Shown: one piece after another, positions 18,004-28,532 of the stretch
Layout: each line of letters begins with the position of its first letter
How positions within the stretch are numbered: position 1 is the stretch's first letter
Origin: Microcoleus sp. LEGE 07076
GTDB lineage: Bacteria; Cyanobacteriota; Cyanobacteriia; Cyanobacteriales; Microcoleaceae
NCBI RefSeq assembly: GCF_015207455.1
Contig: NZ_JADEWV010000001.1
Span: 1 to 64,000 of the forward strand
Direction: 5' to 3'
Length of the DNA: 64,000 bases
The notes under the pieces: model-generated
The model's database searches: none
What the model was told of the DNA's origin: nothing
The model's input: only the letters and a program-made list of their open reading frames with translations
Made by a program: the position numbers and the translations under genes

Positions 18004-18669
18004 TCATTTTACGCCAATTGTAACTGCACGTTCTGCAACTGGCCAAATCGCTTTCAAGACTTGCGCTAATAAGAGCGATCGCTCTTTATCAATCAAATTC
18101 AATTCCGGTAAAATCTGATAAGTACAAGGATTCCCCCGCGTCACCCGCACAAACCGATAACTTTCCCCATTCGTAGTCAATCCCCAAACAGACGATTGCT
18201 GCTGCAAACTTTTATAAGTATAAGTCAGGAGTGGCGGCAAACCGACCAAAGGGGCGATCGTACTATTTTTCGCCTCCACCACCAAAATCCAGAAATGCGC
18301 CGCCCCTATCTCCGCATCCGGCTGGTTTACCGCTAAAATATCCAACCGCCCTTTAATTAAAGTATCCCCATCCTCCACCTCAATGGGTATGCTATCCTCC
18401 ATTGTCAATACAACAGGAACCTTAAAAAATCCCGTCAATCTCATCAACGGCGAAAGTGATAAAAACTTAACGAGTTCTTCTGAAACTTTTCCGGCGGATA
18501 GGTATCGTCGAAAGTCATTTCTAAGTTTCAATAGTTCCTGCTGTTCGGATTGTGTCAGCGGTTCCAGAGAGAAAAAATCACTGAAGCCCTCTCCTTCTAA
18601 CTCTTCGAGTTTGAAAAGGCGGCGAACGTCATTTAGCGAAAGTTGGCTTGCTTCTAAATTTTGATTCAT
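18004..18669 (-). CDS. PD-(D/E)XK nuclease-like protein (restriction endonuclease R-subunit-like fold)
   Basis: 221 residues from the ATG at 18669 (MNQNLEASQLSLNDVRRLF); an ATG at 18711 would add 14 residues. The core GRLDILAV followed by HFWILVVEAKNS fits the PD-(D/E)XK nuclease pattern (D, then E-x-K). Next is a helix-rich LLTYTYKSLQQQSSVWGLTTNGESYRF segment seen in stand-alone cyanobacterial proteins of this fold. Target unknown; it may be a nuclease of restriction, repair or mobile-element origin. No methyltransferase or helicase partner is adjacent. It lies upstream of the RelE/Phd pair on the same strand. Confidence 0.7.
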   Translation of the reverse strand: MNQNLEASQLSLNDVRRLFKLEELEGEGFSDFFSLEPLTQSEQQELLKLRNDFRRYLSAGKVSEELVKFLSLSPLMRLTGFFKVPVVLTMEDSIPIEVEDGDTLIKGRLDILAVNQPDAEIGAAHFWILVVEAKNSTIAPLVGLPPLLTYTYKSLQQQSSVWGLTTNGESYRFVRVTRGNPCTYQILPELNLIDKERSLLLAQVLKAIWPVAERAVTIGVK

Positions 18670-18727
18670 GGCTTTAGTGTGGCTTATCCATTCAACTATA
18701 TTATAAAACAATTCTCATAAAATAGGA

Positions 18728-18825
18728 CTTATGCGCGAGTGTTTAGAAACCGGGTTTTCACGAAAAGACGCATTGGAGGCAGCAGATTCGGCGAAAAACC
18801 CGGTTTCTGGCTCCCATGCGTAAGT
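18728..18825. repeat. Palindromic intergenic element with AGAAACCGGGTTTT arms
   Basis: Ends CTTATGCG and CATGCGTAAG are inverted; inner arms AGAAACCGGGTTTT and AAAACCCGGTTTCT are also inverted. It is about 98 bp and non-coding, MITE-like. It lies in the divergent gap between the nuclease-like gene and the DUF433 gene. Confidence 0.75.
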
Positions 18826-18905
18826 TTTGTTTATTAACATCCTAAAACTCAAACCATCTTCTATTCATGTGATACAATGATACCAGATATCACCCCGAAC
18901 CAGCT

Positions 18906-19256
18906 ATGCAACTTGAAGACTATTTCAACTTCCTAAGACCTGACGATATTCGGCTCAAAGGTTCCCGCATTGGCATCGAAACCATTCTTTATGAATACCT
19001 GTTTCGCGCTCGAACTGCTGAAGAAATTGCTAACATTTATACATCTCTCACCCTCGAACAAGTTTATGCGACAATTTTGTATTACCTGCACAACAAAGAA
19101 GCAGTCGGTAAGTACATAACCGAGTGGCTGGAATGGGGCGATCAAATGCGAGAAGAACAACGTCGCAATCCTCCTCCAGTGACAGAAAAACTCCGCAAAT
19201 TTAAAGCAGAAAGAGATGCAAGGAGCAAAGCTGATGCCAATCCAGTATCTCTTTGA
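18906..19256 (+). CDS. DUF433 protein (VapB-like putative antitoxin)
   Basis: 116 residues. It shows the DUF433 core DIRLKGSRIGIETILYEYLFRARTAEEIANIYTSLTLEQVYATILYYL. Members are small winged-helix-like proteins usually paired with DUF5615 PIN-like proteins and treated as putative antitoxins (family knowledge). Its 3' end overlaps the following DUF5615 gene by 23 bp, which supports translational coupling. It belongs to the MQLEDYF subtype, like the orphan at 39427-39768, and differs from the array at 41499-43225. Confidence 0.8.
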   Translation: MQLEDYFNFLRPDDIRLKGSRIGIETILYEYLFRARTAEEIANIYTSLTLEQVYATILYYLHNKEAVGKYITEWLEWGDQMREEQRRNPPPVTEKLRKFKAERDARSKADANPVSL

Positions 19257-19596
19257 TGAAAATGTCGATCCTGCGTATGTCAACCAAATTCGCAGGCGCA
19301 ATCCCGATATAGTTGTTCTAGCAGTGGGAGAACTAACAGCACCTTTTAAAGGGACTCTCGACCCCGAAATTCTTATTTGGTGTGAAATCCACAATTTCAT
19401 TCTTGTTACCAACAACCGCCGCTCTATGCCAGTTCATTTAACAGAGCATTTAGAGCAAAATAGCCATATCCCAGGAATATTTATCCTGAATGCCAAGTTA
19501 AGTATCGGTCAAAATATTGAGGTACTGCTTCTGATTTATGAAGCGTCATTTGATAATGAGTACCAAGATAGAATTTACAATTTCCCAGTGCTATAA
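19234..19596 (+). CDS. DUF5615 PIN-like protein (putative toxin)
   Basis: 120 residues from the ATG at 19234, preceded by AAGGAG at good spacing; it overlaps the DUF433 gene by 23 bp. The start MPIQYLFDENVDPAYVNQI carries the DEN motif of DUF5615 PIN-like proteins. LVTNNRRSMPVHL is the second conserved motif (usually TxDxDF or TxNxxxF). The family is a putative RNase toxin of VapC type (inference from fold). The first acidic residues are present. Together with the upstream gene it forms one putative toxin-antitoxin operon. Confidence 0.75.
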   Translation: MPIQYLFDENVDPAYVNQIRRRNPDIVVLAVGELTAPFKGTLDPEILIWCEIHNFILVTNNRRSMPVHLTEHLEQNSHIPGIFILNAKLSIGQNIEVLLLIYEASFDNEYQDRIYNFPVL

Positions 19597-19716
19597 TTTA
19601 TCGCGCCGTTCCAAGATTGACAAAATCCCCCCAGTCTTAAGGAAAATAAACATTCTTTTGCCCCAACTTATGCAAACAATAGTTACAAAGACTAACCGAA
19701 ATTAAAATTAACAACC

Positions 19717-21687
<1,971 letters not shown>

Positions 21688-21699
21688 GGGTCTTTTTGC

Positions 21700-21767
21700 A
21701 ACCGCAGATATAGGCAGATTAACGCAGATGAACGCAGATAAAATTACATCAGCGTTGATCTGCGGTT
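21700..21767. repeat. AACCGCAGAT ... ATCTGCGGTT inverted repeat with internal ACGCAGAT units
   Basis: Terminal arms accgcagat/atctgcggtt flank repeated aacgcagat units just after the acs stop. A half-copy lies at about 21938-21960 and a trace at about 23895. It could act as a transcript end (inference). Non-coding. Confidence 0.65.
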
Positions 21768-21782
21768 TAATTGTTAATTCCG

Positions 21783-21930
21783 TTATTTACCTCGCCACAG
21801 ATGAACCGCATCGCTGTTGATTTGCGACCTTAATTGCAGCCAATCTTCTAGCAAGTAGTCATCCTCGACTGCTTCAGAATGCTGTTCGTCTTTGAGAATT
21901 GCTAAACGGTACACTTGAGGTGAGGGCGAT
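21783..21930 (-). pseudogene. C-terminal remnant of an unidentified small gene
   Basis: On the minus strand an open stretch reads YRLAILKDEQHSEAVEDD, continues through a tryptophan-containing helix-like segment and ends INSDAVHLWRGK-stop at 21783. It has protein-like composition but no start; its 5' end runs into the ACCGCAGAT repeat at about 21938. The last 12 codons recur at 23773-23815. I do not recognise the family. It is most likely the tail of a gene broken by repeat insertion. Confidence 0.45.
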
Positions 21931-22039
21931 TGTTTAACCGCAGATCAACGCAGGCTAACGTGGATAATAGTCTGGTTTATATGCGGTTTTGTTAGAATAT
22001 TATACATAGAAATTACCTCAACATCCCTTGAGACACGCC

Positions 22040-22453
22040 ATGCTCCCAGAAACCGTACAGTTGCAAATTCCTTTTCAAATCCTAGTAGATGCGATCGCCT
22101 CCCTCAAACTCGAAGAAAAACGCCGACTTTGGCAACTCTTAAATGAAGAAATTACTCAAGCAGAAACCAACCAACCCTCTCAAGTCCCGATCCAAAATAA
22201 CAACGGATCGGATTACCAACCCACAGGGGAAATCTTGACTGCCGCAGAAATACGCGATCGCTATCCCCGCGAGTGGGTTCTAATTGCTGACACTGAATCC
22301 GACGATTTATGGAATGTGATTAGCGGTGAAGTCTTAGCTCATTCACCGGAGCGAGAGGAAATAGACCAAGCTTTGACAAAGTTTAAAGATGTCCGGTCAA
22401 TTTCTATAGAATACACTGGCCCTATTCCTGATGACTATTCAGTGATCTCGTGA
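22040..22453 (+). CDS. Hypothetical protein coupled to an aspartyl protease-like gene
   Basis: 137 residues from the ATG at 22040; a TTG 12 bp upstream is less likely. It begins MLPETVQLQIPFQILVDAIASLKLEEKRRLWQLLNEEI, a helical N-terminus common in small cyanobacterial TA/mobile-type proteins, and ends YTGPIPDDYSVIS. The second half contains TAAEIRDRYPREWVLIADTESDD, a segment seen in other cyanobacterial proteins next to retropepsin-like genes. The stop overlaps the next gene's GTG by 4 bp (GTGA), so the two are translationally coupled. Function unknown. Confidence 0.7.
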   Translation: MLPETVQLQIPFQILVDAIASLKLEEKRRLWQLLNEEITQAETNQPSQVPIQNNNGSDYQPTGEILTAAEIRDRYPREWVLIADTESDDLWNVISGEVLAHSPEREEIDQALTKFKDVRSISIEYTGPIPDDYSVIS

Positions 22454-22851
22454 CTTCACAAAGACTTTATCGGTGCTCGCGTTACGGAAATTTACTCGTC
22501 TTAAAAGCTGCTGCCTCTAGCACAAGTAATACTGTCAGACAATTCAGATTATTAGTTGATACAGGCTCAACTTATACCGTCTTGCGGGTAAATATATTAG
22601 AAGCTCTTGGTTGCGATATCCAAAATCCTCTACGCAGAATTAGGAGATCAGCAGGTGGCGGTATTGTCGAAGCACCAGTAGTAGCTGTGCCTTGGTTTAA
22701 TTGTTTGGGCGAGCGTTTAGAAAACTTTCCTATAGTTGCCTACACGTTACCTGCGACTACTTTTGTAGACGGTTTGTTAGGGATGGATTTTCTGACTCCT
22801 ATGCAAGCTGTTATCTATGCTAAAGAGGGAGATATTCGCATTCGTTTATGA
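22450..22851 (+). CDS. Retropepsin-like aspartyl protease
   Basis: 133 residues with a GTG start at 22450 overlapping the previous stop by 4 bp. LLVDTGSTYTVLR is the D-T-G-S active-site motif of clan AA (retropepsin-like) proteases, and GLLGMDFL is the second conserved G-x-D motif of single-domain members. These work as homodimers (family knowledge). No membrane segment. Substrate unknown; the coupled upstream protein is the obvious partner or target (inference). The catalytic Asp is intact. Confidence 0.8.
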   Translation: MTSQRLYRCSRYGNLLVLKAAASSTSNTVRQFRLLVDTGSTYTVLRVNILEALGCDIQNPLRRIRRSAGGGIVEAPVVAVPWFNCLGERLENFPIVAYTLPATTFVDGLLGMDFLTPMQAVIYAKEGDIRIRL

Positions 22852-22955
22852 CTTATCCAGAACTTTTATCGTGTTGGAAGAACGGACGGTTATTGGTTGA
22901 ACGTTAAAAATATAAGCTACAATCAACATAACTTCTGGAATGGGATCTGAGCGCG

Positions 22956-23534
22956 ATGCCTCCACTACTTAGCAAAACCACAGATCAGCAAATTGTTCAT
23001 CATGGAATGTGGGAACGGTTTAAATTTATCCAAAAAGGCTTTGAAGGCTCCCCTAGAGTGCGACTATTTTACTATGATGGGACGATCGAGATTCTGATGC
23101 CTGGAGAAGACCACGAAACTTTTGCTCATATTATCGGTTACTTAGTGACTACTTTTCTCGTCGAACAGGGAATTTTCTTCAAGCCTACAGGGGCAATGAC
23201 GCAGGAAAGATCGGGAGTTGTCTCTGTGCAAGCAGACGAATCATACTGCATTGAGAGTGTAAAACCGATGCCGGATTTGTCGATCGAAGTTGTCTTTACC
23301 AGTGGAGGAATCAGTAAGTTAGAGCGCTATAAAGCTTTGGGTGTTTCAGAGGTTTGGTTTTGGGAAGATGGATTACTGAAGATATATCATCTCCATGACG
23401 GTAGCTATGAAAAGAGCGATCGCAGTCAGCTACCCGGACTTAGCAATCTCGATCTAGATTTGCTGAAACGCTGCATTTTGATGGCGGAAACTGATACTGG
23501 GGAAGCTATTAGAGCGTTCCGTCGAGAGATGTAG
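22956..23534 (+). CDS. Uma2 family (DUF820) putative endonuclease
   Basis: 192 residues, typical length. Motifs: RLFYYDGTIEILMPGEDHE, a hydrophobic HIIGYLVTTFLVE, MPDLSIEVVFTSGG and KLERYKALGVSEVWFWEDGLLKIYHL. This is the restriction-endonuclease-like fold of the Uma2 family, hugely expanded in cyanobacteria with no settled function. The acidic/basic active-site pattern (D...E-V) is visible. It is single, with no partner gene. The ATG at 22956 is the first good start. Confidence 0.88.
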   Translation: MPPLLSKTTDQQIVHHGMWERFKFIQKGFEGSPRVRLFYYDGTIEILMPGEDHETFAHIIGYLVTTFLVEQGIFFKPTGAMTQERSGVVSVQADESYCIESVKPMPDLSIEVVFTSGGISKLERYKALGVSEVWFWEDGLLKIYHLHDGSYEKSDRSQLPGLSNLDLDLLKRCILMAETDTGEAIRAFRREM

Positions 23535-23983
23535 CCGATCGCAAGCAATATTTGATATCATGTCCGATCGATTACCCGCGATGTACAATGTTCTCCGCAT
23601 CGGAATGCACGTCCTTGACAGAAGAAGGACTGAAGTCCTCACTACAAACCATTTTTATGATGGTTATATGACCGGACATGATGTGAGCGTGGGTGATGCG
23701 ATCGCCTGCATACTACAGTTAGACGATCGCTCTTGTGCTATCCAAGATTCACGGTTATAGCAAAAACAGCTTATTTACCTCGCCACAGATGAACGGCATC
23801 GCTGTTAATTTCCGAATTAAACTACTTTTTTGTTGCACGTTCAACTTTGGGGAAGTCGTCTTGGCATGGTGCTGTAACATTCTGCCAAGGCGCGTTTATC
23901 TGCGGCTTAATTTTCGGTATAATGGAATTGAATTTTCAAGCTTTTTTCCCTGAATTGATAAATTCTGCAATAAAATTCAAGCG
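23535..23983. other. Gene-free stretch with repeat fragments and a gene remnant
   Basis: At about 23608-23640 lies an interspersed AGGACTGAAGTCCT hairpin (related to 56453-56511). At 23773-23815, minus strand, is a second copy of the INSDAVHLWRGK-stop tail found at 21783. The rest is featureless. An open frame at 23560-23760 is only a translation of these repeats. Confidence 0.5.
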
Positions 23984-24754
23984 TTAATACCCTATAAAAA
24001 ACAGACCATAGCCGTCGGCGAACTGAATAGCATATTGTCTTTCTCCATAGAGGTGGTTATTAATGTCAAAAGATATTTTTAGCGGGCGATCGCAGACAAT
24101 TGCAATCTCTTCAAAAGCGAAAATCCAGCCACATTCCTGAATCAATGATCTAATGACTTGCCATTTTGTGCGATCGTACAAATTCAAAACATCAACACAA
24201 TAATCAATCGATCCAGACCATAACTCTACTTTTCCACTTATATAATTCCCCGCACAATTTATTGGAATTATATTTGAGTTTTTACGATATTTATCTAAGT
24301 AAAAGTTGAGGTCATATTCAGGTATTGTTTTGAGTTTCTTCTTCATTTTCAATCTATATAAAAGTTGTATTTTTGATAAAAGTTTATAGTGCCATTCCAT
24401 TAATGACCAGATATCCCTATCATTTTTTCTGTTTAATTTGTCCATTTCTCCACGTACTCTAAACATTGCTTGGAAGTATGGATCGAAGTATATATCTGTC
24501 AATGCTTGTAAGCGATGACCAAACTGAATTGATAGTTGAATTTCGATAATTCGCGACAAAGCAGTAAAAGGGCTAGTACAAAAAATAATTATAGGTTTTT
24601 TTCTCCCCACCATGCTGTAAGCAAGTTTGATAGCTTCTGTAGCTTTCTGATAGTCAATAGATTTTGTAGAAAGAACGATCCGTTCCCACTTTTTCATATA
24701 AATTGGAATGAGAGCTTTTTGTTCTGGATCTAGTTCGGAAATTATGTCAGTCAT
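23984..24754 (-). CDS. DUF6745-like protein, shortened at the C-terminus
   Basis: 256 residues. It opens LDPEQKALIPIYMKKWERIVLSTKSIDYQKATEAIKLAYSMVG and later has ECGWIFAFEEIAIVCDRPLKISFD and AIQFADGYGLFFIGY, the pattern I associate with the cyanobacterial DUF6745 family. Relatives continue past the ADGY segment; here a stop follows almost at once, so the C-terminus is probably truncated. Codons are AT-rich compared with the flanking housekeeping genes. Function unknown; the family is often found near repeats and leucine-rich-repeat proteins. Confidence 0.6.
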   Translation of the reverse strand: MTDIISELDPEQKALIPIYMKKWERIVLSTKSIDYQKATEAIKLAYSMVGRKKPIIIFCTSPFTALSRIIEIQLSIQFGHRLQALTDIYFDPYFQAMFRVRGEMDKLNRKNDRDIWSLMEWHYKLLSKIQLLYRLKMKKKLKTIPEYDLNFYLDKYRKNSNIIPINCAGNYISGKVELWSGSIDYCVDVLNLYDRTKWQVIRSLIQECGWIFAFEEIAIVCDRPLKISFDINNHLYGERQYAIQFADGYGLFFIGY

Positions 24755-24997
24755 AAACTGAGCGATAGTTTAGTTAATTATTGAATAAATTTATCATAAC
24801 TAAAATAATAGTTGTATGGCACTAATATTCTCTACTATTTAAAGCAAAAAGATTTGATAGACGTATTTTACTATCGATCGTGCAACAATTTGCAAAAATT
24901 AATATAAAAATACATATATCAGTGTCAACAGACAGCTAACTCATGTAGAATATAGCCAATAGGTGCATTAAATGTCAAGTGTAACAGGGTTGAAAAT

Positions 24998-25888
24998 ATG
25001 GCAACCAGAATTCAGAACCTGCAAGTAACTAAAGTAGTTGATGGCGACAGCATCAAAATTTCTCTCCACGGCAAAACCGAGTCTCTGCGCCTGATTTGCG
25101 TCGATACTGAAGAAAGTCATTCGGGAGGAACCAAACCTGTAACTGTGGCGGGGAAAGCAGCTTCGGAAATGGCTAAACAATATTTTGCGACAGCAGATGG
25201 TGGACTTGCTAAAGTTGACATTGAATTTGATACAGATGACCCCATAGAAATTGCTGTAGAAAAACACCGCGATAACTACGGTCGCCTGCTGTGTTACGTA
25301 CATAAAGATGGAGAAAATTACAATCTTAAACTGATTGTAGAAGGCTGGAGTCCCTACTTTTTGAAATACGGGCGTTCCCGATTGTATCACCGACAAATGA
25401 CTGAGGCAGAATCGGTGGCAAAAGCTTATAACCTGATGATTTGGAATCCGATTACCAATGCCAAAATTCCCTGTCGCAACTATGCTAATTTACTGCCTTG
25501 GTGGTCGATGCGCGGCTCTATTGTTGAAGATTTTCGCTTGGCGGAAGCAACAGCAGGAGCGCTTTCTGTGAGGTTGGATTACCCGAAAATATTAGCGGCT
25601 GCTGAAACGGCTAAACCTATTACTATTTTTTGCGATTTGCAGGCGGGAATTAATAAATGGATAGGCAGCCATGCTGTGATTTATGCGGGTTCATCGTATC
25701 ATAAATTAGATTTGTGGATACCTAATGCTGAAACTGATGAAATGGCTCCCTTGAAGCGACTAATCGAGAAGCGTTATGCGGGTAGGGGACGGGGATATGT
25801 GTATGTCAGCGGCAAGGTAGAACAATACAAAGGAAAGCCTCAAATAGTTTTAAACAACCTCAAACAATTTTCTGATTTCCCCCCATAA
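24998..25888 (+). CDS. Staphylococcal nuclease-like (TNase) protein with an extra C-terminal domain
   Basis: 296 residues. The N-terminal half (about 1-150) is an SNase OB-fold: VTKVVDGDSIKI, LRLICVDTEES with the first catalytic Arg/Asp/Glu set, KHRDNYGRLLCYVHKDGENYN with the second Arg, and LIVEGWSPYFLKYGRS. Ca-dependent DNA/RNA hydrolysis is expected. Residues about 160-296 form a second domain (KPITIFCDLQAGINKWIGSHAVIYAG ... GYVYVSGKVEQYKGKPQIVLNN) that looks like another OB-fold, possibly nucleic-acid binding. No signal peptide, so it is likely intracellular. The ATG at 24998 is the only reasonable start. Confidence 0.82.
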   Translation: MATRIQNLQVTKVVDGDSIKISLHGKTESLRLICVDTEESHSGGTKPVTVAGKAASEMAKQYFATADGGLAKVDIEFDTDDPIEIAVEKHRDNYGRLLCYVHKDGENYNLKLIVEGWSPYFLKYGRSRLYHRQMTEAESVAKAYNLMIWNPITNAKIPCRNYANLLPWWSMRGSIVEDFRLAEATAGALSVRLDYPKILAAAETAKPITIFCDLQAGINKWIGSHAVIYAGSSYHKLDLWIPNAETDEMAPLKRLIEKRYAGRGRGYVYVSGKVEQYKGKPQIVLNNLKQFSDFPP

Positions 25889-26311
25889 AATTTAATATTA
25901 CAGGAAGTTAATAAAAAAATTGCCTGACAAATGGAACGATGAAGACTTTTTTCCGGGGAAGGCGATCGAATTTTGGGCGATTCCTTACCCAGCCCTTCAC
26001 CGAACCGGAAGGGTTCGATTCACGCATTTTTTAAGTTCAGTAGCATTGCGGTAAAAATTCCAATTTATTCTTTTTTTTAGGATGCTAAATCAATTTATAC
26101 TATAATACTATCATAGCCAATCTGTAGCTACCAGTAGCTGCGGCATTTTATCGTTTTCGCTGGCATCGAAATCATAAAGTCGAGTCAACATTTAACACTC
26201 AACTATTCATTTTTTCGATCCGCGAGTCAACAGTAAACAGTAAACAGTAAACAATTCCGGAGGAGTGCAACCGGACTTGATATCAATCCAAACTTCAGAA
26301 ATGTAAAACCT
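25889..26311. other. Gene-free stretch: AT-rich DNA, a small hairpin and a heptamer repeat element
   Basis: A GAACCGGAAGGGTTC hairpin lies at about 26002-26016. At 26215-26290 is an STRR-like element (GTCAACAGTAAACAGTAAACA) joined to ggaggagtgcaac...ttgatatcaa, matching 12098-12185 in inverted form. No gene is seen. Confidence 0.6.
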
Positions 26312-27079
26312 ATGTGCCAATTACTAGGAATGAACTGCAATGTTCCAACAGATATTTGCTTCTCTTTTGAGGGTTTTTCTGCAAGAGGTGGCAGAACGGA
26401 TGTTCACCAAGACGGTTGGGGAATTGCTTTTTTTGAAGGTTTGGGATGTCGCGTTTTTATAGATTCCAAACCTGCTATTGCTTCTCCGGTTGCTGAATTA
26501 GTTCGCCGCTATCCCATTCATTCAACTAATGTGATTGCTCATATTCGCAAAGCTACTCAAGGCGAAATTGCTCTGGAAAACTGCCATCCTTTTATTCGGG
26601 AACTTTGGGGACGCTATTGGGTGTTTGCTCACAACGGAAATTTGGAGAATTTTCATCCTGAAAGCACTGGATTTTATCAAGCGGTTGGCAAAACGGATAG
26701 TGAAAAAGCATTTTGTTTGATATTAGAAAAATTGCGATCGAGCTTTCCTCTAAACAAGCCTGCTTTGACGGAAATTTACGCGGTACTGAATGAAATTACT
26801 AAAAGTTTGGCAGCCCACGGAATTTTTAATTATTTACTTTCGGATGGAGAACACTTATTTGCACATTGTTCTACTAATCTGCATTATATTGTGCGACAAG
26901 CACCTTTTGCTAGCGCTCATTCGATCGATGAAGATGTGACTGTCGATTTCCGGGAACTGACACAGGAGGGCGATCGGGTGGCGGTTATTGCTACTTTGCC
27001 ACTTACAGATAACGAAATTTGGACGCAAATTCAACCAGGACAATTGCTGGTATTTCAGGATGGTTTGCCAATCTTCTAA
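26312..27079 (+). CDS. Class II glutamine amidotransferase (YafJ-like)
   Basis: 255 residues. Met-Cys at the N-terminus (MCQLLGMNCN) leaves Cys1 as the N-terminal nucleophile after Met removal. GWGIAFF, AHIRKATQGEI, NCHPF and FAHNGNLENF are the Ntn glutaminase motifs. It corresponds to the YafJ/DUF type of small stand-alone class II amidotransferases, which lack a synthase domain. Acceptor substrate unknown. The start is fixed by the catalytic Cys. Monocistronic. Confidence 0.9.
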   Translation: MCQLLGMNCNVPTDICFSFEGFSARGGRTDVHQDGWGIAFFEGLGCRVFIDSKPAIASPVAELVRRYPIHSTNVIAHIRKATQGEIALENCHPFIRELWGRYWVFAHNGNLENFHPESTGFYQAVGKTDSEKAFCLILEKLRSSFPLNKPALTEIYAVLNEITKSLAAHGIFNYLLSDGEHLFAHCSTNLHYIVRQAPFASAHSIDEDVTVDFRELTQEGDRVAVIATLPLTDNEIWTQIQPGQLLVFQDGLPIF

Positions 27080-27223
27080 GGAAGAATGAGTTAAAATAAG
27101 CAGATTATGTTTAGCAAACCACTTTAACAGCAAATAATTAACAATTGATAATTGTCCGCAGTATTAAATTCCAACTACCAACTACTAACTACCAACTGTG
27201 AACTGTCTACTGTTTAAATCGCC

Positions 27224-28231
27224 GTGAAAAACAAATCGCTTCCTCCATCACTAACAGTCAAGCTGGGCAAATTTGTCTGGACATCAATGTGGCAGTTGAT
27301 GATGTCAAAACTAGCACCGCCCGATCGCACCGGAGCATACATTCGCCCCAGCAGCAGTTTCCGCAATTTTGTCGGCACAGAAGCAGACAACCCTTACGGG
27401 CCCGCCACGGGACGATATCGCCTGTTTGTGGGTAAAGGGTGTCCTTGGGCGCACCGCACTTTGGTGACGAGGGCGCTTAAAGGACTGGAAGATGCGATAT
27501 CGGTTTCGGTTGTCTATCCTTCGGAAGGGGGAATGTGGGTGCTGGAGTCGGAGACTTTTGGCTGCAATACGATGCCGCAAATTTACCAGTTGGCATCACC
27601 GGGCTATCAGGGGCGATGTACGGTACCGGTACTGTGGGATGACTCAAAAAAGACGATCGTCAATAACGAAAGTTCGGAAATTATTGTGATGCTAAACTCG
27701 GAGTTTAACGAGTTTGCTAGCAATCCTGAAATGGATCTTTATCCTGTGGATTTGCGATCGCAAATTGACGAGTGGAATGACAAGATTTACCAATCGGTGA
27801 ATAACGGTGTGTATCGCTGCGGTTTCGCCCAATCTCAGGCTGCTTATGACTCGGCTTGTAGTGAATTGTTTGCTGTTTTGGACGAGATCGATCGATCGCT
27901 GTTGATGAGTCGTTACCTTTGTGGCGATCGGGTGACATTAGCAGACGTGCGGCTGTTTACTACTCTATTTCGTTTTGATGCAGTTTACTACAGCTTGTTC
28001 AAATGCAATGTGCGCCGCATTGAGGATTACGAGCATTTGGGGGCTTATTTGCGCGATTTGTATCAATTACCAAGAGTTGCAGATACTTGCGATTTGGAGG
28101 CTGTAAAACGCGATTATTATGGCAATTTGTTTCCGTTGAATCCCGGCTGCATTATCCCCGCTGGGCCCGATGCGGGGAGTTTGCTCAAATCGCACGATCG
28201 CGCAGGGCTCAGAAACCCGATTTCTTCGTAA
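27224..28231 (+). CDS. Glutathionyl-hydroquinone reductase / GST family (YqjG-like)
   Basis: 335 residues with a GTG start at 27224. RYRLFVGKGCPWAHRTLV carries the catalytic Cys of xi-class GSTs (C-P-W-A-H), followed by a C-terminal helical GST domain (ADVRLFTTLFRFDAVYYSLFKCNVRRIEDYEHLGAYLRDLYQ). These enzymes reduce glutathionyl-hydroquinones and related thioethers with GSH (family knowledge). Length matches YqjG-type proteins. Cytoplasmic. The upstream gap holds an ACTACCAACT-type repeat. Physiological substrate unknown. Confidence 0.9.
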   Translation: MKNKSLPPSLTVKLGKFVWTSMWQLMMSKLAPPDRTGAYIRPSSSFRNFVGTEADNPYGPATGRYRLFVGKGCPWAHRTLVTRALKGLEDAISVSVVYPSEGGMWVLESETFGCNTMPQIYQLASPGYQGRCTVPVLWDDSKKTIVNNESSEIIVMLNSEFNEFASNPEMDLYPVDLRSQIDEWNDKIYQSVNNGVYRCGFAQSQAAYDSACSELFAVLDEIDRSLLMSRYLCGDRVTLADVRLFTTLFRFDAVYYSLFKCNVRRIEDYEHLGAYLRDLYQLPRVADTCDLEAVKRDYYGNLFPLNPGCIIPAGPDAGSLLKSHDRAGLRNPISS

Positions 28232-28256
28232 AATCTCCTTGAGTTTTGTAAATATT

Positions 28257-28502
28257 TTAGGGGTCATCGCCTTCGGATAATATCGTGGCTGTAGGTATGC
28301 CTGCACTTGTGGGCGATCGCAAATAACTTCCAGGTAGCGTCGCAACAGCTACAGTGTTTCCCAACAAATCGAAAAACTCAACGCTATAACCTGTTTCTAG
28401 TCCTTTAACGTGATGCTGTTCTACAACCGTACCGATATCGGCGGCATAAAGTCCTTCTTCTGGAAAGTTGCATAGCAAAATGACATCAGAATAAAGTTTC
28501 AT
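28257..28502 (-). CDS. DUF4926 protein
   Basis: 81 residues. The N-terminal MKLYSDVILLCNFPEEGLYAADIGTVVEQHH and the later SVEFFDLLGNTVAVATLP match the small SH3-barrel-like DUF4926 family. The tail after the domain (YLRSPTSAGIPTATILSEGDDP) is atypical. It ends a run of minus-strand small genes (XisI, ParE, antitoxin upstream). A decayed copy of its 5' end lies at 30630-30693. DUF4926 genes often sit beside other small genes of toxin-antitoxin type; function unknown. Confidence 0.75.
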   Translation of the reverse strand: MKLYSDVILLCNFPEEGLYAADIGTVVEQHHVKGLETGYSVEFFDLLGNTVAVATLPGSYLRSPTSAGIPTATILSEGDDP

Positions 28503-28532
28503 AAAATACTACGAAGCTACTGCAAAATCTGT

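Noticed and set aside
23560-23760. 66-residue open frame after the Uma2 gene
   Set aside because: It runs across interspersed hairpin repeats and HIP1 sites and has no protein-like pattern.
26000-26040. tRNA T-loop-like GGTTCGATTC motif
   Set aside because: It belongs to a GAACCGGAAGGGTTC hairpin; no acceptor stem or anticodon arm can be formed around it.
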